Part shown: positions 24,701 through 34,153 of the stretch, piece after piece
How the letters are laid out: each line of letters starts with the position of its first letter
Position numbering within the stretch: the first letter of the stretch is position 1
Assembly: GCA_947471745.1 (NCBI GenBank)
Contig: CANJKZ010000425.1
Span: 1,096,501 to 1,160,500 of the forward strand
DNA length: 64,000 nt
Origin: Closterium sp. Naga37s-1
Lineage: Eukaryota; Streptophyta; Zygnematophyceae; Desmidiales; Closteriaceae
Reading direction: 5' to 3'
Translations under genes and position numbers: made by a program
Notes under the pieces: generated by a model
Databases searched by the model: none
What the model saw: the letters and a program-made list of their open reading frames with translations, nothing else
What the model was told of the DNA's origin: nothing

Positions 24701-24977
24701 TCCAGCAGGAGCAGCACCAGCAGCGACACCAGCAGCGGCAGCAGAGGCACCTGGACCGGCAGCAGAGGCACCTGGACCGGCAGCAGAGGCACCTGGAGCG
24801 GCAGCAGAGGCACCTGGACCGGCATGCAGGCAGCTTATATTTGCATTGACAGCAGATGTGGACGCGCGGGTAAGGCATGCATGCAAGGAGGCGGGAATGG
24901 ACGGCACTCTCTCCAAGCCCATCGCCCACCAAGAGCTGCTGTCCGCCATCAAAACAGCTGGAGTCACTCTGCTGTGA
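7457..24977 (+). CDS. CHASE-domain hybrid histidine kinase (cytokinin-receptor type)
   Basis: Proposed exons: 7457-7642, 8617-8795, 9089-9327, 9766-9909, 10648-11225, 11427-11529, 11757-11840, 12440-12924, 13140-13688, 13951-14199, 14717-15016, 15327-16238, 23263-23645, 24440-24977. They join in frame to about 1642 residues. An N-terminal membrane segment is followed by a CHASE domain (about 40-320; FLAPGIDVEALI and MYDVTNSSNPLMVFG are diagnostic). A second membrane helix lies at about 326-353. The dimerisation H box (SHELRTP, His about 389) is followed by a divergent ATPase domain with G1 EDTGCGIP near 821. Next come a degenerate receiver (RRALVVDGDD...) and a C-terminal receiver with Asp 1410, 1411 and 1455, Thr 1601 and Lys 1623 in place. 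By homology to AHK/CRE1 proteins it would bind a small ligand and feed a His-Asp phosphorelay. The N box Asn reads His and the G2 glycines are absent, so kinase activity is doubtful. Introns 12 and 13 carry large arrays. The exon 8 donor and the exon 12 end are chosen among tandem copies. Confidence 0.8.
8130..8450 (+). pseudogene. Partial copies of kinase exon 2
   Basis: At about 8366-8445 the acceptor and first part of exon 2 are repeated (CAG then GTGAACGTGGGGCTGAT). The copy passes through the VNVGLIK...FNGFGP stretch and is then disturbed. A shorter echo (GGCTTCGGCCC) sits near 8158. The full copy at 8617 keeps a donor that matches the phase of exon 3, so I take that as the real exon. 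Confidence 0.6.
9644..9745 (+). repeat. (TG)n microsatellite in kinase intron 3
   Basis: About 100 bases of TG dinucleotides with a few interruptions lie just upstream of the exon 4 acceptor at 9765. The Cys/Val-rich ORFs here are artefacts of this repeat. Confidence 0.9.
9897..9985 (+). repeat. Tandem copies of the exon 4 splice donor
   Basis: The end of exon 4 with its donor (CTCGATACAG followed by GTAC) is repeated about four times, near 9899, 9915, 9942 and 9966 (the last with one change). Several copies keep a usable GT. The first is used in the gene model because it gives the right phase. Confidence 0.6.
10088..10560 (+). pseudogene. Two partial copies of kinase exon 5
   Basis: One eroded copy is split over 10088-10110 (TATGACGTCACCAACCC) and 10228-10280 (the GDKVVQPFPD region). 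A second, well-preserved copy runs from the acceptor near 10368 to about 10553 and encodes most of TGNSTAxSFTMYDxTN to PFPDDFIG. It then stops before the membrane helix. Only the third copy (10648-11225) continues through the helix and H box. Confidence 0.7.
12308..12370 (+). pseudogene. Partial copy of kinase exon 8 start
   Basis: The sequence from the acceptor through CCACACCATTCGCAACACC is repeated at 12440, about 130 bases downstream, where it continues into the long open exon. Both copies read His-x-Ile-Arg-Asn at the N-box position, so the loss of the N-box Asn precedes the duplication. Confidence 0.65.
12905..13045 (+). repeat. 25-bp tandem repeat carrying a splice donor
   Basis: Five to six copies of a 25-base unit (CTTCAGATACAGCCTGTCCC then AGGTA) lie at the end of exon 8. 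Every unit contains a CAG/GTACTT donor. The first donor (exon end 12924) is in phase with exon 9; later ones would lengthen the protein by the repeat or shift the frame. Confidence 0.8.
13866..13885. repeat. Palindrome of the GAGNCGNCTC family (GCGC type)
   Basis: TTGAGGCGCCTCAA is a perfect 14-base palindrome inside kinase intron 9. Its left arm reads CTTTTGAG, as in the rest of the family. Confidence 0.6.
14275..14380 (+). pseudogene. Two partial copies of kinase exon 10 end
   Basis: A copy of the segment encoding DAWTPYPVRFLLSASL with its GTGAGT donor lies at about 14282-14345. A shorter copy (TTCCTGCTGTTTGCGAGTCTG then GTGAGC) follows at about 14351-14380. All copies keep the degenerate G2 sequence, so the real exon is not a mis-chosen copy. 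Confidence 0.65.
14505..14760 (+). repeat. 103-104 bp tandem copies of the exon 11 acceptor region
   Basis: The sequence CCCAG/GTGAGCCTCATGCG, followed by about 30 bases of exon 11 and an AT-richer intron stretch, occurs at 14507, 14610 and 14714. Only the last copy continues into the full exon 11. Each unit thus contains an acceptor and a piece of exon. Confidence 0.8.
15160..15200 (+). pseudogene. Partial copy of kinase exon 12 start
   Basis: GGCCACAGTCACAACCCTT followed by a T/C change to TACCTAGGCA copies the first 30 bases of exon 12 (15327), but runs into a stop codon (TAG). It lies in intron 11. Confidence 0.6.
16239..16825 (+). repeat. 141-bp tandem copies of the exon 12 end
   Basis: The last part of exon 12 (GALAAGFADTLPQPCLVADLAQCLHA region) with its GTGAGT donor recurs with a strict 141-base period. 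Donor GT positions are 16239, 16380, 16521 and 16662, and a shorter fifth copy ends near 16810. The fifth donor (GCGGTGAGTCCG) touches the 75-bp satellite directly. I take the first copy as the exon end. Confidence 0.85.
16812..23071. repeat. 75-bp satellite, 83 copies, each with a 42-bp perfect palindrome
   Basis: The unit starts GAGTCCGTCGATGCACTCTG and repeats every 75 bases from 16812 to 23036, giving 83 full units plus a partial one. I saw no difference between units. Each unit holds a 42-base perfect palindrome centred on GGCGCC, whose core is TTTTGAGGCGCCTCAAAA, plus a 33-base spacer. The array fills most of kinase intron 12. The spacer continues the intron sequence that follows the last exon 12 donor copy, so the array seems to have arisen in place. 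Because 75 is a multiple of 3, very long false ORFs appear on both strands. Confidence 0.97.
23101..23143. repeat. 24-bp palindrome between 9-bp direct repeats (TCGA type)
   Basis: A perfect 24-base palindrome lies at 23108-23131 (core TTTTTGAGTCGACTCAAAAA). It is flanked by CATTTGTGA at 23101-23109 and 23135-23143. It sits 3' of the satellite in kinase intron 12. Confidence 0.8.
23700..24262. repeat. 46-bp tandem array, 12 copies, each with a 20-bp palindrome
   Basis: The unit is 46 bases: a 20-base palindrome TTTTTGAGACGTCTCAAAAA plus a 26-base spacer (AGGTGCTCAGCCATCATTTG and CTCTC). The palindromes start at 23709 and then at 23755, 23801 and so on to 24215. The first copy has the centre GTCGAC instead of GACGTC, and one copy near 23945 has a single change in the right arm. 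The array lies in kinase intron 13. Confidence 0.95.
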
Positions 24978-24983
24978 TCCTTC

Positions 24984-25120
24984 GAAGGTCTTGAGACGCC
25001 TCTAAAACCGGGTTCTGCGGGCATGCAAGGAGGCGGGTATGGACGGCACTCTCTCCAAGCCCATCGCCCACCAATAATTGCTCTCTGCCATCAAAGCTGC
25101 AGGAGTTGCACTTAAGTGAT
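24984..25120 (+). pseudogene. Copy of the kinase terminal exon end
   Basis: Downstream of the kinase stop, 25021-25115 repeats the stretch encoding CKEAGMDGTLSKPIAHQ, with TAA replacing the next codon. Between original and copy sits an imperfect family palindrome (CTTGAGACGCCTCTAAAA, near 24990). Confidence 0.75.
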
Positions 25121-27020
25121 TCATTCAAGCTGCGGGGGTTGTGCTGCTCTGCTGTGAATTGTCACCGCTGGTACTGTGCTCGTATGGCTTGTGAGAAATT
25201 TTAAAAGTGAACCGTCCACAGCCGCTGCTGCTGCTCCTGCTGCTTCACAAGGCCCTATATCAGGCATCAACGATTGATTTATTATTTAAACAGGCATGGA
25301 GGAGGTGCATGGTAATAAGGAAGCGCGCCTGCAAAGAAGCACGCCTGCGAGGAAGCAGGCATGGGTGGTTCTCGCTTTGACCCCATCTTGTGCCAAGCTC
25401 TGCTGTTCGTCATCTTTCTGGCGCGTCTAAAGTTGCTCCAACCAGCCATATCTCATGCCAAGGTCAGAGCTCCAGGGGGTTGCCTTCCACGAGGAATCCT
25501 GCACTGATACTGATTCTGAGGTGTAGATGGGCATGTTTTTTTAGGCGCCTAATAAATAGACTTCACGAGGAATCCTGCACTGACTCAGCTGCGAAGGGGG
25601 AAGAGCTGTTGAGTGCTGTTCATGCAGCTGTGCTCAGCTTGCTGTGTGAACATAATTCATTTGTTCCTGATGCGTTGTTGTGGAAACACGGTGCAGCAAG
25701 AGCTGCAGAGAATTCCTGCACTCATTCCATGGAAACACTAGTTCTCTATCTTCAATTTACCAAGACCAACAAATGCTTCTAGCTCATCAACTGAGGTCTT
25801 GCGTCGATTGGTCCAAGTGCAGCGCTGTTCTTCATGCCCACGTGCTCTCGCCTCTTGACTTGGCGCCAAAATAACGTGGTCTGAGAACGTGGTCCGTCCC
25901 AAGATTCAGCCCCTCCTGTGAAATCGAGCTGATATCGACCAATTGAAGCTCCAATTGACACGAGGTAACTCACCCCACCCCATCCAATCGGCTTTCTGAA
26001 TAGCTTCCACATTTGTCCAATGGGCTGGGAGAAGGGAAAATTATTCGTTGGTTTTGAAAGTGTTTGTACGTTTATTGTACTTGTTTGTAACTTCATCGAG
26101 AATTTTGCCGTTTCAATGAGCCCTGAACAAACGTTTTAAAGCAATAGCTTCGTATAGGAAGGAACACTATTGTGAAGTCCCAAATTCTCAGACCAGAACT
26201 GAGGCAAACGAATAAGTTTACTGCAATAAGGGTGAGCTAGGGCAGTAAACTCGTACAGTAGCCGGTTTCACTTCATTGCACCTGCCACGTTCTTAGTTTG
26301 ACGCGGATACCAATGGTCCCATGTGAAGAACAGTCCCACACATTATTGTCGATAGAGCTGTGTTCTGTTGGTCTGTCGATGCAGCATGTCTATGTGGAAA
26401 AACATATAGTAAAGGTGCAATGGCAAGAATATTAGTGAACTATTCGGTCCTTTCACTTCAATTTCCCAAAAACATCTTATGCTTGTAAATGCAATTCAGA
26501 GAAGGAAAGTTTCAACATTCAAATGCAACAACACAACGAATTGGTCTGAACCGCAAGCTGGGATCGGAATGATTGCTCTCTACGTGGTCGCGCACCACGA
26601 CGAACCTTGCCATTCGGCTGCGGCGTTGCTCCAGCAAGCATGCGCAGACAGCACATCGTTCTTTCAACCTGTTCCGCAGTTGTGTGATGGCTTCCATTCG
26701 CATCAGATCAGAGTGGTTCTTCTTCAGCGGAGCGGAGCCCGCGCCAAGGACGACACAGCAAGGACGCGCAGCGGAAGGACTTCAAGGAACGGCATGGTTG
26801 TTGAGTTATAGTTTGCATAAATCCCATAACCTCTTTAATTGCATATAACCGTACGAGAACGCATGAAAACTCTTCAAACCGCATATTGGTTGTGTCCTAC
26901 CCGTCCTTTCCGTGGGGCAGGTCCATAACCTGAGTTTTTCCCGCCACCTCGGAAAGTCAGCCGTTCAACCCGAACCAAATCCATCCATCCCAGTTTAGTG
27001 CAACTGAAGCACTCGTAGAT
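25121..27020. other. Intergenic, no gene seen
   Basis: No coding homology is recognised. A direct repeat (CACGAGGAATCCTGCACTGA, near 25488 and 25564) encloses a palindromic TTAGGCGCCTAA at 25541-25552. Confidence 0.5.
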
Positions 27021-27770
27021 ATGCTTCTTAGCATCGATAAGATTTTGTTTTTCCCCGCGGCTGTTGTATCTGACTCCAAGCCTTTCCCTTGGACGCGTCT
27101 ACCTCCCTCTTTCACTATATCCATGGCCGCGGCACAACTTGGTGATGCTGCGAAACACGGCCGTCGAGGAACTTCGTCTTCGCGATGTAGAATTCCTTCT
27201 TCTGATGTTTGTGATAGTACTGTCGCAGCGGCTTTAGTTTCGCGGACAATGTGTGATTTCGAAACCTCGGGAAGCCGCGTTATGAGTCATGGCGGCGGCG
27301 TTTCTCCGACGGCAGAGCGCGATTGCTCGCAGGCGTCGAACGTGACGATCATGGGCTCATCGACCGCGATGGCGACGACCCCCGCTCATTGCGGCGCCGA
27401 AGCGTCCTCTGCAAGGCTGGCTTGTTTGGAAGCGCAGAAGGCGTGCAGCCCTGTTTGGATCGACGACGCGCGCTCGAGGATACGGCAAGCGGCTTTGGCC
27501 GTGCTGGAGACGCAGCAGCAATCTCAGCATCTCGCTTCGATCGTGGACGACCACATGCTGTTGGACGGCCCCGAGACGCGCTGGACTGAGCCTGAATGGA
27601 GCATGGAGAACGCAGACTACACTATGCCGGCGTTTTATGCGGAGGGGGATATCGACGACGAGGACTCACTGACGTTGGAGCCATTGGAAGGGAAAGTTAT
27701 TCGGCCTTCTGAATCACTTCGTGGAGCTTTAGTGAACTTTGTGAAGAGCTCTCTGCATTTGATAATGTAG
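27021..27770 (+). CDS. Hypothetical protein, 249 aa
   Basis: This is an intact frame of 249 codons in a neighbourhood of short frames, with composition unlike the repeats. I do not recognise the family. The first 40 residues are moderately hydrophobic, followed by a Ser/Ala-rich middle. A possible helix follows at about 152-177 (ARSRIRQAALAVLETQQQ), then an acidic segment (EGDIDDEDSLTLEPLEG). A later Met at residue 35 (MAAAQLGDAAKHG) is an equally good start. It could be a nuclear or regulatory protein, but that is a guess from composition only. Confidence 0.35.
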   Translation: MLLSIDKILFFPAAVVSDSKPFPWTRLPPSFTISMAAAQLGDAAKHGRRGTSSSRCRIPSSDVCDSTVAAALVSRTMCDFETSGSRVMSHGGGVSPTAERDCSQASNVTIMGSSTAMATTPAHCGAEASSARLACLEAQKACSPVWIDDARSRIRQAALAVLETQQQSQHLASIVDDHMLLDGPETRWTEPEWSMENADYTMPAFYAEGDIDDEDSLTLEPLEGKVIRPSESLRGALVNFVKSSLHLIM

Positions 27771-29413
27771 TTGCAAGTAAGATCGTCCTTCGACAGAGAA
27801 TTTAGTGCACCACTCCCTGTGTATATATGAGTAGATACGAAACAAACATTCAAAATGGATGAAGAGCGCTAACAGCGTCTCAGGTTAGGCCAGAACTTTG
27901 AACGGCTTGATTAGTACAACAATACCAAATGTTTAGGAGGAATTTTCAATAAAAGCGGACTTTCTGAACCCACACCCCAATATCGAAAATGTGCGATGTC
28001 GAGGATGAAATCACAGGTGCATCGCACGTACAAGTCCGAAACGAAGCACAGCACACCTTGAAGCTGTCGCAGCCGTCGGATGTGAAGGCCCCCGATTGCA
28101 TAAGTTATGTTTCACTGTCCACGTGTATATGTGACTATATCGCGCGCCCTTGCATCTAACCACAATTACGACATGTTATCACAAGGGGGTGTCGAAGCGT
28201 GCACGTATGACTCCACCAAGAATGCGCGACTCGAAATCACAAAAACGAATTGCACATTTCATGCGCCCCTCACACCATCTCGCTGGTCTCTGCGTTCGAT
28301 CTCTCACGAGACGCAGAATACCTTGATTCGCGGCGACTCTCTCCTCGCCGAACCCACCTGCTCACTTGTACTACCCATCGTCAACTCTATCAACATACAT
28401 CCAACCACGGGGCGAAGGACAGAGAACCAACCACCCAGTGACGAGACAAAAGCCACAGCACGGCGCAGCACAGCACCCTTACCGCTGGAATGAAGGGGAC
28501 GGCTCTCGTCGCATTGAGCATACAGTACGAAGCGGCTTTGTCATATCCGCTTGTTCGCTTCCCGTCCTTCGCTTCAGCAGCGCTCATTGTCACATCACAT
28601 CTCTTCAGGAGGCAATAACCAGCGCACACTCGGTCCCTCTTCAGACTAGTCACAAATGCGAAGCGCCTTCTCCACAATCCGCGGCGTAAGAGAACACTCG
28701 ATTAGGACAACCAGGGTACGAAATGGTCTGCACGCGGGTAGGGCCAGGGAGAAAACAGGTAGACCTGGACTTCGGCACAGTGGTGCTGGAGGAGTAGGTA
28801 GGGAGAGAGGGAGTGAATAAGTGGCATGTGCAATGCGCATAGGATGAAAGTCTAGGCAAACCAAGGGCGCCAGTTTCTTTATGTAGATATCACGCCTAGG
28901 GTGGCCGTTAGTCGTTAGTTGCCGCAGCCCAACAGTTTCAAAAACGGACCAGGAGTAAGGCCTAAGTAACGTTATTCTTAGCTTCCGGAAACGCTGGTCG
29001 GAGACAGAGTCAAAGCGCGTGTTCTTCCTCTTTAACGAGACAATAGTTGTTTCGTCTCGCCAGTCGAGTCGTGTCGGCAGCAGGCAGTGCTGCTGTCGGT
29101 GACCAAGACGAGTATCTTGAGTCGACTCATTGTTTCTCGACTAGCGTTGTAACAGCAGGAAGCTCTGACAGACAGGTCGACTGTTGTCGGTGACACGGCG
29201 GTGACACAGCTAGAGGCCTGCTGCGTTGGATGACGTTCCAGTAGAGCATATAGTCTGTTTGTTCATCGCTGCATATCCGCTTTGCTAGCGCCTGTAGTCG
29301 ATTTGACGGACGACACAAGCGTGACTTCGTTGGTCCCACACGCTTTATGAACATCTGGATTGAAAATAAGTAGGTCATCAGGGATTACTCTTTCGAATAG
29401 GCTGCACTCAGAA
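27771..29413. other. Intergenic, no gene seen
   Basis: Only short frames without recognisable homology are present. A small family palindrome TGAGTCGACTCA lies at 29118-29129, about 290 bases before the next gene. Confidence 0.5.
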
Positions 29414-30740
29414 ATGGCGGCACCGAGGCGAATCGTGCTGTCTCTGCTGCTGCTACTCGTGTTTACGGCGGCATGTCCACTGCCTGCGTCAGCCAAGCTA
29501 CGCGACAGAATCCGCAAGTGGATCGGGAGAGGTTCTCCCGCCCCTCCCGGCGGGCCTAAGAGCAAATCGGGGCCAGTCTCGATTGACAAAGTCAAGGAAG
29601 TCGCGAAAGTCGTCAAGTTACTCGCGCAAAACAAGGAATTCGTGCGAATGTTTTGGAAAGGAGGTGAGTTTGTGCGACAGGCGTTCTGGTAGGAACAAGC
29701 TGTGTTGTCTGCCTCTTGAGCACCTGCCCGCGCTGTAGCCAGGAATCCTGGGAATATAACATTTTTCGTTAACGCATGTGGCGCCTTATGAAGATGTTAT
29801 TCGATGGCGCAGGAACAGCAGCCCAACAGGCCACCCCTTCACCTTCTCACTGCTCCCTCTTTCGCCTTTTTTTCTTCCCCTCCCACTCTTCCCGCCCGTC
29901 TTCCTCCCCGCACCCCCTTTCCCCCCCGTTCTCCTATCTCCCCTGTAACACCTTTCCGTCAACCTATTCGCGAATATGTCTTACGCGAACTCAAGACGTC
30001 GCGGATTTGCTGCTGCGCGCGCTGCGGCGGTCGAACGAGGTGACACTGCTGGCGCCGTCGCCCGACGCAGCGAAGGCGGAGCTTCCCGACGACTCGCCAC
30101 TGGTGAAGAGCAAGAAGACGATGCGCCGTCTGCTGCGCTACTGCCTCGTATTGGGCCGCCTCGTCTCCTACACCAACCTCGTCGAGGATCCTGCGGGGAC
30201 CAAGGTAACGTTTCGCGGAAAACAACGTTGTTGTTCGGTAACCATTTCGCGTGCTGTATCGCGCAGCTGCTTCGTGCGTAACAAGATAACGTCTCGTAAA
30301 ACCAGGGCACATGCCTGGTTCCGCTGTCTTTTTTTCACTGCGGTTTGTCGCCATTCTCTGGTTCTTGATTTGCAACTCTTTGTTTTTCCTTCTGTTTTTG
30401 TCCCCGCTGTAACTCCATCCAGTATCCGACAATGTACGGGCAGCCGCAGGTCAAATCCGCAGAAAGCTCTTTTTTCACGGTGTACTTCCGAACTCCCTCG
30501 GGAAAAGAGAACAGCACGCTCGTAGCCCCAAACCTGTTTGAGGGGAAATTCCTCCAGGTGCACCTTGTATCGGATGTGCTTATACCGGATGGGTTTTTTG
30601 GCTCCCCGTCACCCCCCCCGGAGGAAGACGATCCGGTTGATCAGACGCCGCCGACGGAAACAGGCAGCGCGGGCGCCGCGTCTACTCCGCCGGCTCCCCC
30701 GCCGCCCGCGCTCACTGGCATGACGCCCCGCACACCATGA
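29414..30740 (+). CDS. Secreted fasciclin (FAS1) domain protein
   Basis: Three exons, 29414-29663, 29996-30204 and 30423-30740, join in frame to 258 residues. A clear signal peptide (RRIVLSLLLLLVFTAACPLPASA) is followed by a basic stretch and one FAS1-like domain. Diagnostic parts are VTLLAPSPDAAKAELPDDSPL, LLRYCLVLGRL, the PTMYGQPQV strand and the closing VSDVLIPDGF. The end is Pro/Thr-rich, as in cell-wall glycoproteins. FAS1 proteins of plants act in the apoplast in adhesion and wall organisation. The exon 2 acceptor is the less common AAG. The intron after the Gly-Gly pair (phase 1) is at the same place as in the gene at 61824, so the two are probably paralogues. Confidence 0.65.
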
Positions 30741-31703
30741 GTACGTCGTCTTTCCGCTGCCGCCATTTACCCCCTGTCTTCCCCCACCCCCACCCTCATC
30801 CCCTCGCCCTCCGTCGCTTGTCCCTCGCTTATTCTTGTATTGGGCTTTGCAACACAGCGTAATTTGCCTGTCACGCCATTCCCGCCCCCTACCCCCCACG
30901 CCACCAAAATTCCCATCCCTCCCACCTGGCCCGCCATGCGCAGCACGTTTCCTCTCCCTCCCCCCCCCTTCCCCTCCCCACTCAACCCTCCTTCTCCCCT
31001 TCCCATCCCCTGCCCCGCCCCTTATCACCCCCGTGTCCTTCTCCTTTCTGCCGTTCTCCTGTGATCCCTCGTCTTCTCTACACGGCACTCGTCTTCTTTT
31101 CCTGCCTTGCTCCTCTGTTCAATTCGTCTACCCTCTCCCTCTGCCTCCCCATCCCTAACCTCTGCATTTTGCCTCACCCTTATATCCCTCCTGTCCACTC
31201 CCACAGCAGGAAGTGGTGGACTTTTAGGGCGGCGAACTGAACCCGTTACAGTCAGATCCCTTATATGCGTGCAGACTTCAGAGCCTAACGGACCTCGCTT
31301 TCGTTAATGATGTGGCCACCAATAGAAGGGTCTGATATGGATAGAGGTTGCTGATAGTTAGGCGAATAAAACGAAAGTTACAGCATTGTTGCAGCGGTAT
31401 TCTAAACTGTAGGCAGAGTACTGCACTTCGGTGTAGCTTTATTACCGTGGTATTTACAAGAATGGAATGGAAGTCAAGGCAAGTTAGAGCCTTATCATGG
31501 CACATTGTTAGTGCGTGATATGCAGTTTCTGTTAGGGCTTGATTAGTAACTTACACTGGCATTTCACTTTATTTAGACAGTAGTGCGATTTGATATAGCT
31601 ATCGATGGCATTTCACTTGGTATGCACAGTAATGCCCTAAACCCTAAACCCTCAACTCTGGGCATGCATTTCTCTTTAGCTGGCTAATTATACAATCGAG
31701 AAT
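30741..31703. other. Intergenic, pyrimidine-rich then AT-richer
   Basis: No gene is seen. From 30770 to 31200 the plus strand is C/T-rich. The rest is near-random in composition and contains a telomere-like motif. Confidence 0.5.
31635..31651 (+). repeat. Two plant-type telomere units
   Basis: CCCTAAACCCTAAACCCT is the Arabidopsis-type telomere unit in two full copies. In plants such short boxes also occur in promoters, so this need not be an old chromosome end. Confidence 0.5.
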
Positions 31704-34153
31704 CTATTTCAGCAAGGCCCACTGCCGGCCTCTCAGCCTCCTCCCATTTATCTCCCGCTGCCTCAACTCTCCCATCACATTCATCCCCTCCATCCCCTTT
31801 ACAAGCTGCTCCACTTCAAGGCAAGACGGCCTGTGGGCAGGGTTGCGCTCAGTACACCACTGCACCAGCGCTGAAGCCTGGTGGTACCTCACCGGCCCAA
31901 ACTGGACTGCAAGATGACTAAGGGAGGGGTCTGCAGTGGATGAGGTATCTGCAGGGGATGGGGTTTCCACAGCACGTGTCCTGCTTGACTCCCCACCTGC
32001 GCCTGCTGCTGCTGCTGTCTCTGCTGGTGGTGCCCCTGCTGGTGCTGCCGAACCTGCTTGCGTTACAGTGTCAGGCTCTGGTTCGGCTGGAGATGCATGT
32101 GGTCCGGGAAAAGACCGAGACACTGGAAAGGCCCTGGCAACAGCGGCAGTAGCGGCAGCGGCAGCGGCGGTGGCTGCTGTTTCGGACGAGCTATCCGATG
32201 CTCGTGCTGATGTGATTGGCCAGACGGATTTCTTCCCAGATGATCCTGTTCTCAATATAAGCTCATTCATTATGACGCCGAGCGCGTACACGTCGCTAGC
32301 AGTACCGTACCGGCCCGATCCCATGAATGCAGGGTCCAGGTATTTGGCATCACCAAACACGACACACCCAAGGCTCTTCCCTTCCGAACCTTGCCCGTCC
32401 CGAGCCTGGCAGGGCATGCCGTAATCCGCCAGCTGCACCCGGACCTGAGCAGCAGATTCGGCCCGAGCCTTCCGACGAAGCATGTGGCGCCACCACCGTT
32501 GCTCTCGGTCCGAAAGATGGCTCGGCGACTGGGGGCTGCAACGCTGCGTTGATCCAACAGCGTGCAGAAGCACGTTGGCGGGACGGAGGGAAGCGTGCAG
32601 AAAGCTGTGGGAATGGAGGTGATCTAGCCCTCCTGCTATCTGACGAGCAATAGAGAGACGAGCGGACCAGGAGGAGAGAGCAGAGGGGGACCCCGCTCCA
32701 CACAGCATTGCATCTGCGGATAGAAGACAGAGGGGAGGGGAGGAAAGGGAGGAACAGTTTAGTACGGTTGAGGGGTAAAAATGAACAATACCGACAAGTT
32801 GCTAATCCATTATTGAACTCCGCAAGACGAAAGCTCGTAACAAAAAAGAAACAAAACAAAACAAAATTGGGAAAATATAAGACGGAAGATTCTACCTCTT
32901 GCGAGGGCGTATTCGAGGGAGCGTGCAGAGGGGTTGGAGCGGAAGACCAGCAGCAGCTCTTCCGAGCAGCTGAATCCCACAATCGGCAGCAAGTTCATGT
33001 GCGACGCTGCTGCTGCTGCCAGACGCCCCATCATCTCCCTCCCTGCAGAGACAGACGAGTCCACCTCTCCAGAGATCTGTGCCTGCTCGGGCGTATGAGA
33101 CGGCATGCTATCTGACGCTGTTGGTCCCTGCTCGCTGCTCGTGCTTCTGCTGCCTGTCGCGTCGGCAGCTGCTGACGTGGACGGTGGGGGAGGCAACGAG
33201 GAAGGGAGGTACCGCCAACGCTTCACCCTCGCGCAGCCGCCTCTTAGAGTCACACACTCAGTGGCGGTGAGCTCTTGACACGTGGCACAGCAGCACTGGT
33301 CGGCTGGAGATTGGGCACGTTTCGCCGAATCACGTGGAGCTTCCTTGGTAGGCCCCTCCAAGTGGGGACCTTCACCGCCCACGTGACCCTTACCCACGTG
33401 GCAGCACCCGCGGTACACGGCGCCCGCCCAGTCCATCGCCAGCATGGCATCAGGGCTGAATCCACGTGTGCAGGCCGCCAGCTCACGCAGAGAGAACTCC
33501 ACGGCCGGCAAAGGGAACTCGAGGAGTGGCTGGGTGAACGCTGGGGATGCGGGTGGTGCTGTGAAGGTGGCCGCCACGGCGGTTGGAGTGGGTACGGGGG
33601 CATCAGACTGTTCGTTTGTGGGATGAGTGCGCGAGACGCGCTGGGGGAGCTCGAGGGATGAGCAGGCGTTAGATTCGGTAGCAACGGCCTGGTGATGCTG
33701 CCGCCAGTGCTGGTGGTGGCGATGCTGGTGGCGGCGGTGCTGCTGCTGGCAGGAGAGTGACTCGTGGGCGATCATTGGGAGGTCTCTGGTTGAGGGACCG
33801 TTGCGATCAGGCCATTTGGTTGATGCCCATTGGACGAGGCCTGGAAGAGCGAAGAAGAGAAAAATATATAAAAAGAGATTGGATTTCCACAGATCAACGG
33901 ATAGATTTCCGGACTTTGAAAAAATCGTCTTGATTGTCTTTCGGGTCCCCAAACTTTGAGGTCTTTTGAAATAAATAAGAATTTCGTCATGGTTCGGCGT
34001 ACCCGTTATGAAACTCATGTAGTCGCGCGCTTTCCTACGGAGGCTTCGAATCTTATTACTATTCACGACGTATTCGCGCCGCGGCGCCGCCACAGCAGCC
34101 TCGGCGACTAACACGCAGGCCGTGCCGCTCCGCGATACTCGGCGCGTGCTCAT
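31704..34153 (-). CDS. Receptor-like (cytoplasmic) pseudokinase
   Basis: Minus-strand exons 34153-34003, 33840-32896 and 32713-31704 join in frame to 701 residues. The intron 34002-33841 is 162 bases without a stop, so it could also be retained. The N lobe begins at FSLRELAACTRGFSPDAMLA, typical of plant receptor-like kinases. It has AGAVYRG in place of the glycine loop, a long Ser/Pro/Cys-rich insertion and ARVKRW as a possible VAIK equivalent. The catalytic loop reads HASLRPANVLL (about 405-415), so the HRD Asp is Ser. DFG reads DYG near 462. The activation-segment end is conserved (KYLDPAFMGSGRYGTASDVYALGV). Loss of the catalytic Asp points to a pseudokinase, perhaps a scaffold. The first Met near the membrane-free N terminus is assumed. 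Confidence 0.65.

Noticed and set aside
28107..28864. Several short ORFs on both strands
   Set aside because: They have no homology, no consistent codon pattern and overlap each other.
31635..31651. Remnant of an ancient chromosome end
   Set aside because: Only two units are present. Such short boxes are common in plant promoters.
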